A stretch of DNA of 19,070 nt from Mageeibacillus sp. UBA1255 (GTDB lineage Bacteria > Bacillota > Clostridia > UBA1212 > UBA1255): contig DBVV01000046.1 in NCBI GenBank assembly GCA_002308795.1, positions 1 to 19,070 on the forward strand, read 5' to 3'. Under the pieces are notes generated by a model. The model was not told the origin of the DNA. It saw only the letters and a list, made by a program, of their open reading frames with translations, and did no database searches. Both the position numbers and the translations under genes were made by a program. Below are positions 8,672 through 15,782 of this stretch, piece after piece. The stretch's first letter is position 1. Each line of letters starts with the position of its first letter.

Positions 8672-8694
8672 TTTCATCACTCCGGGTGTAGAAT
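8665..8694 (+). promoter_or_regulatory. Promoter of the tRNA-Leu gene
   Basis: TTGACA (8665-8670) and TAGAAT (8689-8694) are separated by 18 nt. Transcription would start near 8701, about 4 nt before the mature tRNA end. The -35 box covers the start codon region of the divergent pseudouridine synthase gene. The -10 box sits in a perfect palindrome, GTGTAG-AATA-CTACAC (8686-8701). Confidence 0.8.
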
Positions 8695-8704
8695 ACTACA
8701 CGAT

Positions 8705-8789
8705 GCTGATGTGGCGAAATCGGCAGACGCAATGGACTTAAAATCCATCGGACCAAAAGTCCGTACCGGTTCAAGTCCGGTCATCAGCA
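8705..8789 (+). tRNA. tRNA-Leu (anticodon UAA)
   Basis: The acceptor stem GCTGATG (8705-8711) pairs with CATCAGC (8782-8788), followed by discriminator A. The anticodon stem ATGGA/TCCAT encloses loop CTTAAAA, giving anticodon TAA, which reads UUA and by wobble UUG. A long variable arm (CGG-ACCAAAAGT-CCG) marks it as a class II tRNA, and the T arm is ACCGG-TTCAAGT-CCGGT. The 3' CCA is not encoded and must be added. The gene stands alone with its own promoter and terminator, between two minus-strand protein genes. Confidence 0.97.
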
Positions 8790-9922
8790 CTCGCGGCAGG
8801 CTTACGGGTCTGCCGCTTGATTTTTTTAAACATCCTGACTGTTCTTATACCATCTTTCTCATCTATCTCACCTAAGCCGTCCGTTCCGGGGCGCACAGGC
8901 CTGAAACCGGCTTTTAAATAGAAACCCACGGCAGAAGGTTCGGCATTGACCGTCAGCCCTCCGCAGGTGCAATCACGTTCGAGAAACGAGAGCAGCTTAC
9001 TTCCGATGCCTCGCCGCGAATATTTTTTATCGACAAACAACAGCGTCACGTGCGAAAAACCTTTGTCGACAGCCAGGACTCCTGCAGTTTTTCCTTTCAC
9101 GTCGTCAAATGCTTCATAATAATTAAAAGCAGGGAATATCTTCGCATGCTTAATTAGTTCGCCAAAAGTATGACGGCCTTCATCGCTCCAGCTTTCAGCC
9201 AGAGTCATGTTGAATTCATACTCGACAAAATCGAGCAATCTCTCATGATCGACGTCATCATTGTGACGCTTATATATGATCTTCGAACCGTTCTTTGATC
9301 TGTTGAATGCAGTGCCGCCGCGTTTTTGCGATACGAATACGTAATAACCGTCCTGATGTTCATATACTTTTACACCGCCGAACACTGAAGTAAGCTTATT
9401 CTTATACCAATCGAGCCGTTTCGTCACCATATACAGCGATCCGCCCACGGCCATGTGTTCGAAAGCACCTTCGATAAACCGTTTTGCGACAGAAAAATCT
9501 GTATGATACGGCGGATTGGACAATATTTTAGTAAATCTTTTATTTTCGATTTTATTAAAGCCGTCTGATTCTATAAAATCGACGCGCGAAAATTCTTCCT
9601 CAGTCAGGTTACCGGACGCGTTTTTTCGGGCAATACCGACTGCCATGCCGTCAATGTCCGACATTGTCACCCGCGCACCTCCAGCTGCTGCCGTGAGGCC
9701 AACGACGCCCGCCCCGCATCCAAGATCCAGAACGGTATCGTCTGATGAAAAATCGCATACCGAAAGCATTGCAGCTGTTCCTTTGTCAACGCCACCCGGC
9801 GAAAAAAGACCGTCCGCCGTCAATATCCGCATCGTTCTCGTTTCGTTTATTTTGTATTCGTATCCGTATTCGTATCCGTTCCCGTTCTGCGGACCCGTTT
9901 TTTTATCTGTTACACTGCTCAT
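8771..9922 (-). CDS. Fusion of RsmC-like methyltransferase and GNAT acetyltransferase
   Basis: This 383-residue protein has two enzyme domains. Residues about 22-200 are a class I SAM-dependent small-domain (MTS) methyltransferase, with motif I VLDLGCGAGVVGL (64-76), the acidic motif II MSDID and motif IV LSNPPYH (134-140). The NPPY/F motif and the preceding LFSPGGVDKG resemble RsmC/RlmG-type enzymes, which methylate the N2 of guanine in rRNA. Residues about 215-366 are a GNAT N-acetyltransferase, with acetyl-CoA loop RRGIGS (303-308) and motif B NAEPSAVGFYLKAGF. The acetyl acceptor is unknown. The start is the ATG at 9922, 8 nt after a GGAAGG site. A TTG at 9958 has no such support. The last 13 or so residues (QTRKPAASADDRT) are read from the antisense of the tRNA-Leu terminator and tRNA 3' end, so the original C-terminus was probably near KKIKR. 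It has its own promoter. Confidence 0.88.
   Translation of the reverse strand: MSSVTDKKTGPQNGNGYEYGYEYKINETRTMRILTADGLFSPGGVDKGTAAMLSVCDFSSDDTVLDLGCGAGVVGLTAAAGGARVTMSDIDGMAVGIARKNASGNLTEEEFSRVDFIESDGFNKIENKRFTKILSNPPYHTDFSVAKRFIEGAFEHMAVGGSLYMVTKRLDWYKNKLTSVFGGVKVYEHQDGYYVFVSQKRGGTAFNRSKNGSKIIYKRHNDDVDHERLLDFVEYEFNMTLAESWSDEGRHTFGELIKHAKIFPAFNYYEAFDDVKGKTAGVLAVDKGFSHVTLLFVDKKYSRRGIGSKLLSFLERDCTCGGLTVNAEPSAVGFYLKAGFRPVRPGTDGLGEIDEKDGIRTVRMFKKIKRQTRKPAASADDRT
8793..8827 (+). terminator. Rho-independent terminator of tRNA-Leu
   Basis: GCGGCAG (8793-8799) pairs perfectly with CTGCCGC (8810-8816) around a 10-nt loop, and TTTTTTT follows at 8821-8827. It begins 4 nt after the mature tRNA 3' end. 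On the opposite strand the same bases encode the C-terminal tail of the methyltransferase-acetyltransferase fusion. Confidence 0.88.
9854..9889. repeat. Short tandem repeat inside the methyltransferase-GNAT gene
   Basis: Two perfect 12-bp units GTATTCGTATCC (9854-9865, 9866-9877) are followed by degenerate 6-bp units (GTTCCC, GTTCTG). On the coding strand this encodes the N-terminal stretch NGNGYEYGYEY (residues 13-23). The unit is a multiple of three, so gain or loss of copies would keep the frame. Confidence 0.8.
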
Positions 9923-9960
9923 TTCAGTTTCCTTCCGGCGAAAATTCGCTTCTTGCACTA

Positions 9961-9989
9961 ATTATAATATTCTTACGCCTCTGTTTCAA
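9961..9989 (-). promoter_or_regulatory. Promoter of the methyltransferase-GNAT gene
   Basis: On the minus strand, TTGAAA (complement of 9984-9989) and a perfect TATAAT (complement of 9961-9966) are separated by 17 nt. Transcription would start near 9954, giving a leader of about 32 nt that includes the GGAAGG ribosome site. Confidence 0.75.
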
Positions 9990-10044
9990 TCACCGGATCA
10001 AGTGACCGGATCAGTGAGCTTGGCAGGGTGTCAATTCACCGGTA

Positions 10045-10074
10045 TTGACAAAAATACGAAAAAACGGGTATAAT
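10045..10074 (+). promoter_or_regulatory. Promoter of the alaS T-box transcript
   Basis: Perfect consensus TTGACA (10045-10050) and TATAAT (10069-10074) are separated by 18 nt, with the predicted start near 10081. The -35 box forms the right half of an inverted repeat, TGTCAAT (10029-10035) and ATTGACA (10044-10050). It drives the leader and the alaS-HIT-prmA genes. Confidence 0.88.
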
Positions 10075-10080
10075 CCTGAA

Positions 10081-10378
10081 CGTACGGAAGGTAAAGCAAA
10101 AGCATTGACATCCGTACTCAAAACAATGAAATACAAATGCTTTGAACCGGATAAGTAGTTGTCAGAAGGCTTTACAGAGAGAAGGTGGACGGTGCGAACC
10201 TTCAGGAAACTGACGTACGAAGCTGCCGGGGAGCACCGTGCAGGAAATGGCACGGCGGAGGGAACCGTTAAAGCCCGGAAGAGTTGTCCGCTGCCAGGCC
10301 GAGGCCGGAGCGGGAAAAAGGGTGGTACCGCGAAGTAATACTGCACTTCGTCCCTTGTCAGGGGCGGAGTGTTTTTTT
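10081..10378 (+). promoter_or_regulatory. T-box riboswitch responding to tRNA-Ala
   Basis: This leader RNA senses uncharged tRNA-Ala and controls read-through into alaS. Stem I has helices 10147-10150/10226-10229 and 10161-10165/10210-10214 flanking a specifier loop that contains GAA-GCT (GCT at 10222-10224), an alanine codon. The apical part has AGAGAG (10176-10181), helix 10181-10186/10198-10203 and GGTG (10191-10194), which fits the GNUG motif. A further hairpin, CCGTGC/GCACGG, begins at 10236. The T-box sequence AGGGTGGTACCGCG (10319-10332) exposes TGGT (10323-10326), complementary to the ACCA end of tRNA-Ala. The antiterminator pairs 10320-10322 with 10352-10354 and 10331-10335 with 10346-10350, and excludes the terminator at 10344-10378. 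The first 60 or so nt hold extra inverted repeats not needed for the standard model. Confidence 0.95.
10344..10378 (+). terminator. Regulated terminator of the T-box leader
   Basis: CACTTCGTCCC (10344-10354) pairs with GGGGCGGAGTG (10361-10371) over 11 bp including G-U pairs, with loop TTGTCA and TTTTTTT (10372-10378). Its 5' arm is shared with the antiterminator, so tRNA binding decides whether alaS is transcribed. Confidence 0.92.
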
Positions 10379-10443
10379 GAGCAATAAAAATGCTTCCCGC
10401 ATAATAGCCGAGACGCAGATCACGAAAGGAATTGATTCGATCC

Positions 10444-13083
10444 ATGGAAAAATTAGGACTTAACATCATCAGAGAAAAGTATCTGAGCTTCTTTGAAAGC
10501 AAAGGACATCTTCGCATGCCCAGCTTTTCACTCGTGCCGAAAAACGACCCGAGCCTGTTGCTCATCAACGCCGGTATGGCGCCGCTGAAACCCTACTTTA
10601 CCGGAGCTGAGATTCCGCCGAGACGCAGAGTTACGACTTGCCAGAAATGCATCCGTACTCCCGATATCGACAACGTCGGTAAAACTGCACGTCACGGTAC
10701 TTTCTTTGAGATGCTCGGCAATTTCTCCTTTGGAGATTATTTCAAGAAAGAAGCTATCGCCTGGGCGTGGGAATTCCTCACAGGAGTAATGGAGATCCCG
10801 AAAGACAGGCTGTACGTCACTGTGTATAAAGAGGACGACGAAGCGTATGAGATCTGGCGCGATCAGGAGCACGTTCCCGAAGAGCGCATCATCCGCATGG
10901 GCAAGGAGGACAATTTCTGGGAGCATGGCACCGGCCCCTGCGGCCCCTGTTCAGAAATTCATTTTGATCGCGGTGAAAAGTACGGCTGCGGAAAACCTAC
11001 CTGCGGCGTAGGATGCGACTGCGACAGATACATAGAAGTCTGGAACCTTGTGTTTACTCAGTTCGACCGCCAGGAAGACGGCAGCTACGAAAAACTGAAA
11101 AGTAAAAATATTGACACCGGTATGGGCCTCGAGAGACTCGCGTGCGTGATGCAGGGCGTAGATAATCTGTTTGAAGTTGACACCGTGCGCAAGATACTTG
11201 ACACCGTATGCGAATGGTCCGGTAAAACCTACGGCGCCGACTGGGCGACCGACGTTTCGATCCGCGTTATCACCGACCACATCCGTTCAACCGTTATGAT
11301 GATCGGAGACGGAGTCGTTCCTTCGAACGAGGGCAGAGGCTACGTACTCAGAAGGCTTTTAAGGGGCGCGGCGCGACACGGACGCAAGCTCGGAATAAGA
11401 AAATGTTTCCTGTCCGAACTGGCTGACGTTGTCGTAGAACTGTCCGGAGGAGCTTACCCAGAAATAAAGGAAAAGCAGGATTACATAAAGAAAGTCATCC
11501 GTATAGAGGAAGAGCGCTTCGATATGACGCTCGAGCAGGGTATAACTCTCCTGAATGCAGCGATGGATGAGATCCGTTCAAATACTGCGGAAGGAGAAAC
11601 TCCCGTACTTTCCGGGAAGACTGCATTCAAACTTCACGATACGTACGGATTCCCGCTCGACCTCACTAAAGATATACTTAAAGAGAACGGGATGTCTGTC
11701 GACGAGGCCGGATTCAAAGCCGAAATGGCAAATCAACGAGCGATGGCCCGAGATGCCATAAAAGACCGCGAGAGTTCATGGGCTGCAGGAGAACAGCTCG
11801 TCGTACCGAAGGATTGTCCTTCGACCACGTTCGACGGATATAAGGCCCTCCAGGAGAAAGCTTCCATTTTGTATATTTTAAGAGATGACGGCACCGTGAT
11901 GCCTGCGATCGAAGAAGGCGATAAAGCTGTGATCATCACCGACCGTACCGTATTTTACGGTGAAGGCGGAGGCCAGGCCGGAGACCGCGGCATTATCAGA
12001 ACGGATACAGGAACGTTCACCGTTATGAATACAACTAAATCGAAAGACGGTATTTTCCGCCACATCGGAGAATGCACCGAAGGCTCGGTAGAGGCAGGGG
12101 ACAATGCGGATCTTATTGTTGACCGCACGCTCAGGCTTTCAACGGCCCGCAATCATTCTGCCACACACCTGCTTCAGAAAGCGCTTCGTACGGTGCTCGG
12201 CGATCACGTGCATCAGGCCGGTTCGTCGGTCAACGGCGACAGGCTTCGCTTTGACTTTAACCACCTGCAGGCAATGACCGCTGATGAACTTTGCCGCGTT
12301 GAACAGCTCGTCAACGCCGCAATATATGAGGATTACGACGTTGTCACGCGCGAAATGAATATCGACGAAGCGAAAAAGACCGGGGCAATGGCTCTGTTCG
12401 ACGAGAAGTACGGCGACGTTGTCCGCGTCGTATCGATGGGCGATTACAGCGTCGAACTTTGCGGCGGAACGCACGTACGAAACACAGCCAGCATCGGTCT
12501 GTTCAAGATCCTTCACGAAAGCGCCGTCGCAGCAGGAGTACGCAGGATCGAAGCAGTAACGGGACAGGCGGCCAGAGAACTGTTCCTCGAAGAAGAAGCG
12601 CAGCTTACTGATACTGCAGAAGTGCTTAAAGCATCAAGATCTGAGGCCGCTTCCAAAGCCAGACAGCTCACCGAGCAGTACAAGAATGCGATAAAAGAAC
12701 TCGATAACGCTAAGATGAATGCTGCTAAGGCAGATTCTGATAAACTCGTATCTGACGCTCCTGTCGTAAAAGGAGTAAAAGTAGTATCCGGCCGTTTCGA
12801 CGCACTCGACGGTGACGGACTTCGCGACCTTTGCGAGCAGCTCCGTTCAAAAGCAGGTGACAGCGTTGTGCTGCTTGCATCGGGAAAAGGTGATAAAGTG
12901 ACGATCGTAGCGATGTGCACACAATCTGCGATCGCCGCAGGCGTAAATTGCGGTAAGCTTGTAAAGGCTTGCGCTCAGCTCTGCCAGGGCGGCGGCGGCG
13001 GAAGACCGGATATGGCTCAGGCTGGCGGAAAAGATGTATCGAAGATCGATGAGATGCTTGCAAAAGTACCTGAACTTGTCTGA
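10444..13083 (+). CDS. alaS: Alanyl-tRNA synthetase
   Basis: The 879-residue enzyme ligates alanine to tRNA-Ala using ATP. The N-terminal class II catalytic domain is intact, with motif 1 region FFESKGHLRMPSFSLVP, then TTCQKCIRTPDIDNVGKT and RHGTFFEMLGNFSFGDYF (about 64-100). The editing domain carries the four metal ligands H571 and H575 (HSATH) and C673 and H677 (CGGTH), so misacylated Ser- or Gly-tRNA can be hydrolysed. A coiled-coil-like stretch (about 715-760) and a C-Ala domain ending in GGGGGRPDMAQAGG complete the normal full length. Expression is set by the alanine T-box upstream. The ATG at 10444 has AAAGGA 13 nt upstream. A TTG at 10432 is too close to that site and adds residues outside the family start. 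A HIT-family gene follows after 26 nt. Confidence 0.98.
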   Translation: MEKLGLNIIREKYLSFFESKGHLRMPSFSLVPKNDPSLLLINAGMAPLKPYFTGAEIPPRRRVTTCQKCIRTPDIDNVGKTARHGTFFEMLGNFSFGDYFKKEAIAWAWEFLTGVMEIPKDRLYVTVYKEDDEAYEIWRDQEHVPEERIIRMGKEDNFWEHGTGPCGPCSEIHFDRGEKYGCGKPTCGVGCDCDRYIEVWNLVFTQFDRQEDGSYEKLKSKNIDTGMGLERLACVMQGVDNLFEVDTVRKILDTVCEWSGKTYGADWATDVSIRVITDHIRSTVMMIGDGVVPSNEGRGYVLRRLLRGAARHGRKLGIRKCFLSELADVVVELSGGAYPEIKEKQDYIKKVIRIEEERFDMTLEQGITLLNAAMDEIRSNTAEGETPVLSGKTAFKLHDTYGFPLDLTKDILKENGMSVDEAGFKAEMANQRAMARDAIKDRESSWAAGEQLVVPKDCPSTTFDGYKALQEKASILYILRDDGTVMPAIEEGDKAVIITDRTVFYGEGGGQAGDRGIIRTDTGTFTVMNTTKSKDGIFRHIGECTEGSVEAGDNADLIVDRTLRLSTARNHSATHLLQKALRTVLGDHVHQAGSSVNGDRLRFDFNHLQAMTADELCRVEQLVNAAIYEDYDVVTREMNIDEAKKTGAMALFDEKYGDVVRVVSMGDYSVELCGGTHVRNTASIGLFKILHESAVAAGVRRIEAVTGQAARELFLEEEAQLTDTAEVLKASRSEAASKARQLTEQYKNAIKELDNAKMNAAKADSDKLVSDAPVVKGVKVVSGRFDALDGDGLRDLCEQLRSKAGDSVVLLASGKGDKVTIVAMCTQSAIAAGVNCGKLVKACAQLCQGGGGGRPDMAQAGGKDVSKIDEMLAKVPELV

Positions 13084-13109
13084 TAATAATACGCGAAAGG
13101 AGCATTTTT

Positions 13110-13454
13110 ATGGACAATTGCATTTTTTGTAAAATAATCAAAGGCGATATTCCGGCAAAAAAAGTATATGAAGACGAATACTGCGTCGCATTCAGGGATA
13201 TTGCCCCTCAGATGCCTGTACATATAGTAGTGGCCGCAAAAAAGCACGTTCCTTCTGTACTCGGATTTTTTGAAAATGAGAAGGAGTTCCTGGGCGGCAT
13301 ACAGCTTGCTATCGCAAAGATCGCTAAGCAGGAAGGCCTCACGGAAAAAGGATTCCGCGTTATAAACAATTGCGGTGCAGATGCTCACCAGTCTGTGCCT
13401 CATATTCATTATCACATTCTCGCGGGCGGCGACATGGGCGAAAGGATCGTCTGA
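13110..13454 (+). CDS. HIT-family (histidine triad) nucleotide-binding protein
   Basis: The 114-residue protein is a complete small HIT hydrolase of the Hint branch. The catalytic triad motif HIHYHIL is at 98-104 (H98, H100, H102), and CIFC (C4, C7) is the usual N-terminal zinc pair. Hint proteins hydrolyse purine nucleoside phosphoramidates and aminoacyl-AMP. That could matter next to alaS, since aminoacyl-AMP is an intermediate of synthetases, but a functional link is inference. The ribosome site AAAGGAG lies 6-7 nt before the ATG. The stop overlaps the prmA start by one base (TGATG), which points to translational coupling. Confidence 0.95.
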   Translation: MDNCIFCKIIKGDIPAKKVYEDEYCVAFRDIAPQMPVHIVVAAKKHVPSVLGFFENEKEFLGGIQLAIAKIAKQEGLTEKGFRVINNCGADAHQSVPHIHYHILAGGDMGERIV

Positions 13455-14392
13455 TGAACGGAGACTGGACAGAATTCACGTTCAAAGTAGCCAGGAAGGA
13501 TCTTGATACCGTTTCGTCGATCGCCGAAATGTGTGTCAGCGGCGGTATCTATATCGAAGACTATTCCGACTTTGAAGAAGTTGTTTCCGGTTTTGCTCCC
13601 GATGAACTTGTATCTACGGAACTGCTCGAACTCGCAAAAGACAGAGACAATGCCGTTGTCCACGTTTATATCAGCCCCGAGGATGATCCGATGGAGGCGG
13701 TCAGATATATGACGAGCCGCCTGAACGCTGCAGGAGTGAAATACGAGTCTGGTAAAAATACCGTTCGAGAAGAAGACTGGGCGAACAACTGGAAGCAGTA
13801 TTTTAAACCGCTTCCTGTCGGTGATAAACTTATAGTCGTACCTACGTGGGACGATAACTTTCCTGAGGAATTTTCCGGCCGTACTCGTATCGTAATGGAT
13901 CCGGGAATGGCTTTCGGTTCGGGCCAGCACGAGACTACGCGCCTTTGCCTTGAAATGATCGAAAAGCACCTGAAAAAGGGTGACCGCGTTCTTGACGTAG
14001 GTACCGGCAGCGGGATCCTTGCAATCGGCGCACTGCTTTTAGGCGCGAAGGATGCGGTCGGTATCGATATCGATCCTCTCGCGGTAAAGGTTTCTTCGGA
14101 AAATGCCGAAAGGTCCGGATTGGGCGACAGGTTCAAGGCAGAATGCTGCGACCTCGCCGGAGATATTGACGGCAAATTCGGTATTATCGTTGCCAATATC
14201 GTGGCGGATATCGTTTTGAAGCTTATTCCTGATACAGGCAGGCTCCTGGCACCGGGGGGCAAGCTTGTTTTGTCCGGAATAATTACCGAACGGCGTGCAG
14301 ACGTTGAGTCAGGGCTTCGCGCTTCCGGCTATACGGTTACTGATTCGCGGGAATTAAAAGGCTGGTGCGTACTGGTGGCGGAAAATGAGTAA
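13454..14392 (+). CDS. prmA: Ribosomal protein L11 methyltransferase
   Basis: The 312-residue protein trimethylates amino groups of ribosomal protein L11 using SAM. The N-terminal L11-recognition domain spans about 1-115, including WANNWKQYFKPLPVG (109-123), typical of PrmA. The catalytic domain has MDPGMAFGSGQHETT (148-162), motif I VLDVGTGSGILAIG (179-192), DIDPLAV and the active-site-like ANIVADIV (247-254). The length is normal. The ATG at 13454 overlaps the HIT stop codon by one base, and AAAGGA sits 8 nt upstream. A longer reading frame from 13370 lies inside the HIT gene and is not used. It is part of the alaS operon. Confidence 0.97.
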   Translation: MNGDWTEFTFKVARKDLDTVSSIAEMCVSGGIYIEDYSDFEEVVSGFAPDELVSTELLELAKDRDNAVVHVYISPEDDPMEAVRYMTSRLNAAGVKYESGKNTVREEDWANNWKQYFKPLPVGDKLIVVPTWDDNFPEEFSGRTRIVMDPGMAFGSGQHETTRLCLEMIEKHLKKGDRVLDVGTGSGILAIGALLLGAKDAVGIDIDPLAVKVSSENAERSGLGDRFKAECCDLAGDIDGKFGIIVANIVADIVLKLIPDTGRLLAPGGKLVLSGIITERRADVESGLRASGYTVTDSRELKGWCVLVAENE

Positions 14393-14419
14393 GGCATTAA
14401 ATAAGGAGGATATTTGTTT

Positions 14420-15706
14420 ATGAATTTTGAAATGCTTCATCCGGCCGATCAGCTCGTAATGCTGATGGAACGAGTTTACAATTACGGAATGACTACAACG
14501 TCAGGCGGAAACCTATCTATACTTGACGAAAACGGAGATATCTGGATCACGCCCGGTTCTGTCGATAAAGGCTCTCTGACCAGGGCAGATATCATTCAGG
14601 TAAAGCCTGACGGAACGATAATCGGACCGCATAAGCCGTCAAGCGAGTTTCCTGTACACGAACGTATTTACCGCATGAGACCTGATATCAAAGGCATTCT
14701 TCACGCACATCCGCCGGCGCTCGTCGCATTTTCGATCGTTCGCAAAATTCCCGAGACGAACCTTATCCCTAACTTCTCCCAGGTCTGCGGGTCGGTGTCA
14801 ATGGCGCCGTACGATGTTCCCGGAAGCCAGGGGCTTAGCGTAAAGATCGCCAACGAATTTGAAAAAGGACATAACTGCGTTGTCCTCGAAAACCACGGCG
14901 TGTTTGTCGGCGCATCCGATATTTTCAAAGCATTTATGGCTTTTGAAACACTCGATTATTGTGCACGGCTTCAGATCGAAGCGTCGAAGGTCGGTACGAT
15001 CCATCCGCTATCCGAAAAGCACGTTATGATCTCGCGCGAAAAGCAGAACGTTAAGATGGGCGAATTTGTCAATTCCAGCATAAGCAGCGAGGAAAAGGCG
15101 GCAAGGCGCGATATGTGCAAGTTTATCCACCGTGCATATGACCAGCAGCTTTTCACAGCGTCGCAAGGCACGTTCTCTGTCCGTCTTCCGGATGATTCGT
15201 TCCTTATCACTCCGTTCAAAAAAGACAGAAAATACCTTGAAGAAAGCGATCTGGTGCGCATTCTGGGAGGCTGGAAAGAGGAAGGTAAAAATCCGTCAAG
15301 ATCCGCTTTGCTTCATCAGAAGATTTACCGCAAACACCCTGAGATCAACTCCGTGATCATCGCACATGCACCGAATATCATGGCGTTCGCGGTTACTGAC
15401 GCCGAGTTCGATTCACGCACGATACCCGAGTCGTACATTATGCTGAGAAACGTTAAAAAAGTACCTTTCGGAGCAAGTTTCATGCAGCCCGATATGGTCG
15501 CAGATATGTTTGACAATATGACGCCTATCGTGCTGGTGGACAATGACTGCGTTATCGTTACCGGGTCGAGTCTTCTAAATGCTTTCGATAAGCTCGAGGT
15601 GCTTGAATACAGTGCTAAAGCGGTTATCGCAAGCCGGACTCTCGGCAGCGTTGTTGCGATCTCTGACGCCGAGGTCAATGACCTTCGCGCTGCTTTCCAT
15701 TTCTGA
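14420..15706 (+). CDS. Tandem class II aldolase/adducin-like protein with degenerate second domain
   Basis: The 428-residue protein has two class II aldolase/adducin domains. The first (about 5-192) has the full set: SGGN (28-31), SSE (74-76), HAH (95-97) and ENHG (157-160), so E76 and the metal ligands H95, H97 and H159 are present. This family cleaves or epimerises phosphosugars such as fuculose-, rhamnulose- or ribulose-phosphate, or acts on methylthioribulose-phosphate. The substrate here is unknown. The second domain (about 225-415) aligns well (PSRSALLHQKIYRKHPEI against PSSEFPVHERIYRMRPDI), but E76 becomes S295, H95 becomes I314 and H159 becomes D376, and only H316 is kept. It is probably a structural or regulatory pseudo-domain. 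The ATG at 14420 is 10 nt from AGGAGG (14404-14409). A TTG at 14414 is less likely. It lies 27 nt after prmA. Confidence 0.9.
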   Translation: MNFEMLHPADQLVMLMERVYNYGMTTTSGGNLSILDENGDIWITPGSVDKGSLTRADIIQVKPDGTIIGPHKPSSEFPVHERIYRMRPDIKGILHAHPPALVAFSIVRKIPETNLIPNFSQVCGSVSMAPYDVPGSQGLSVKIANEFEKGHNCVVLENHGVFVGASDIFKAFMAFETLDYCARLQIEASKVGTIHPLSEKHVMISREKQNVKMGEFVNSSISSEEKAARRDMCKFIHRAYDQQLFTASQGTFSVRLPDDSFLITPFKKDRKYLEESDLVRILGGWKEEGKNPSRSALLHQKIYRKHPEINSVIIAHAPNIMAFAVTDAEFDSRTIPESYIMLRNVKKVPFGASFMQPDMVADMFDNMTPIVLVDNDCVIVTGSSLLNAFDKLEVLEYSAKAVIASRTLGSVVAISDAEVNDLRAAFHF

Positions 15707-15713
15707 TCATTTC

Positions 15714-15765
15714 GGTTCGATCATCAGATCGACTATCAGATCGACTATTAGATCGATTATTAGAT
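15714..15765. repeat. 12-bp tandem repeat (about four units)
   Basis: Units AGATCGACTATC (15726-15737), AGATCGACTATT (15738-15749) and AGATCGATTATT (15750-15761) follow a diverged unit GGTTCGATCATC (15714-15725), and AGAT starts a further partial copy. The array fills the gap between the aldolase stop (15706) and the AGGAGG of the next gene (15771-15776). It contains GATC palindromes but no T-run terminator. Confidence 0.85.
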
Positions 15766-15782
15766 AAAACAGGAGGCCGGCC

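Noticed and set aside
10105..10110. Second TTGACA in the alaS leader as an additional promoter
   Set aside because: No -10 box at proper spacing, and it lies within the T-box leader RNA.
12513..12920. Minus-strand frames inside alaS and other large genes
   Set aside because: They are shadows of well-supported plus-strand genes and lack motifs or start signals.
15714..15765. CRISPR array
   Set aside because: The 12-bp units are directly adjacent with no spacers and are too short.
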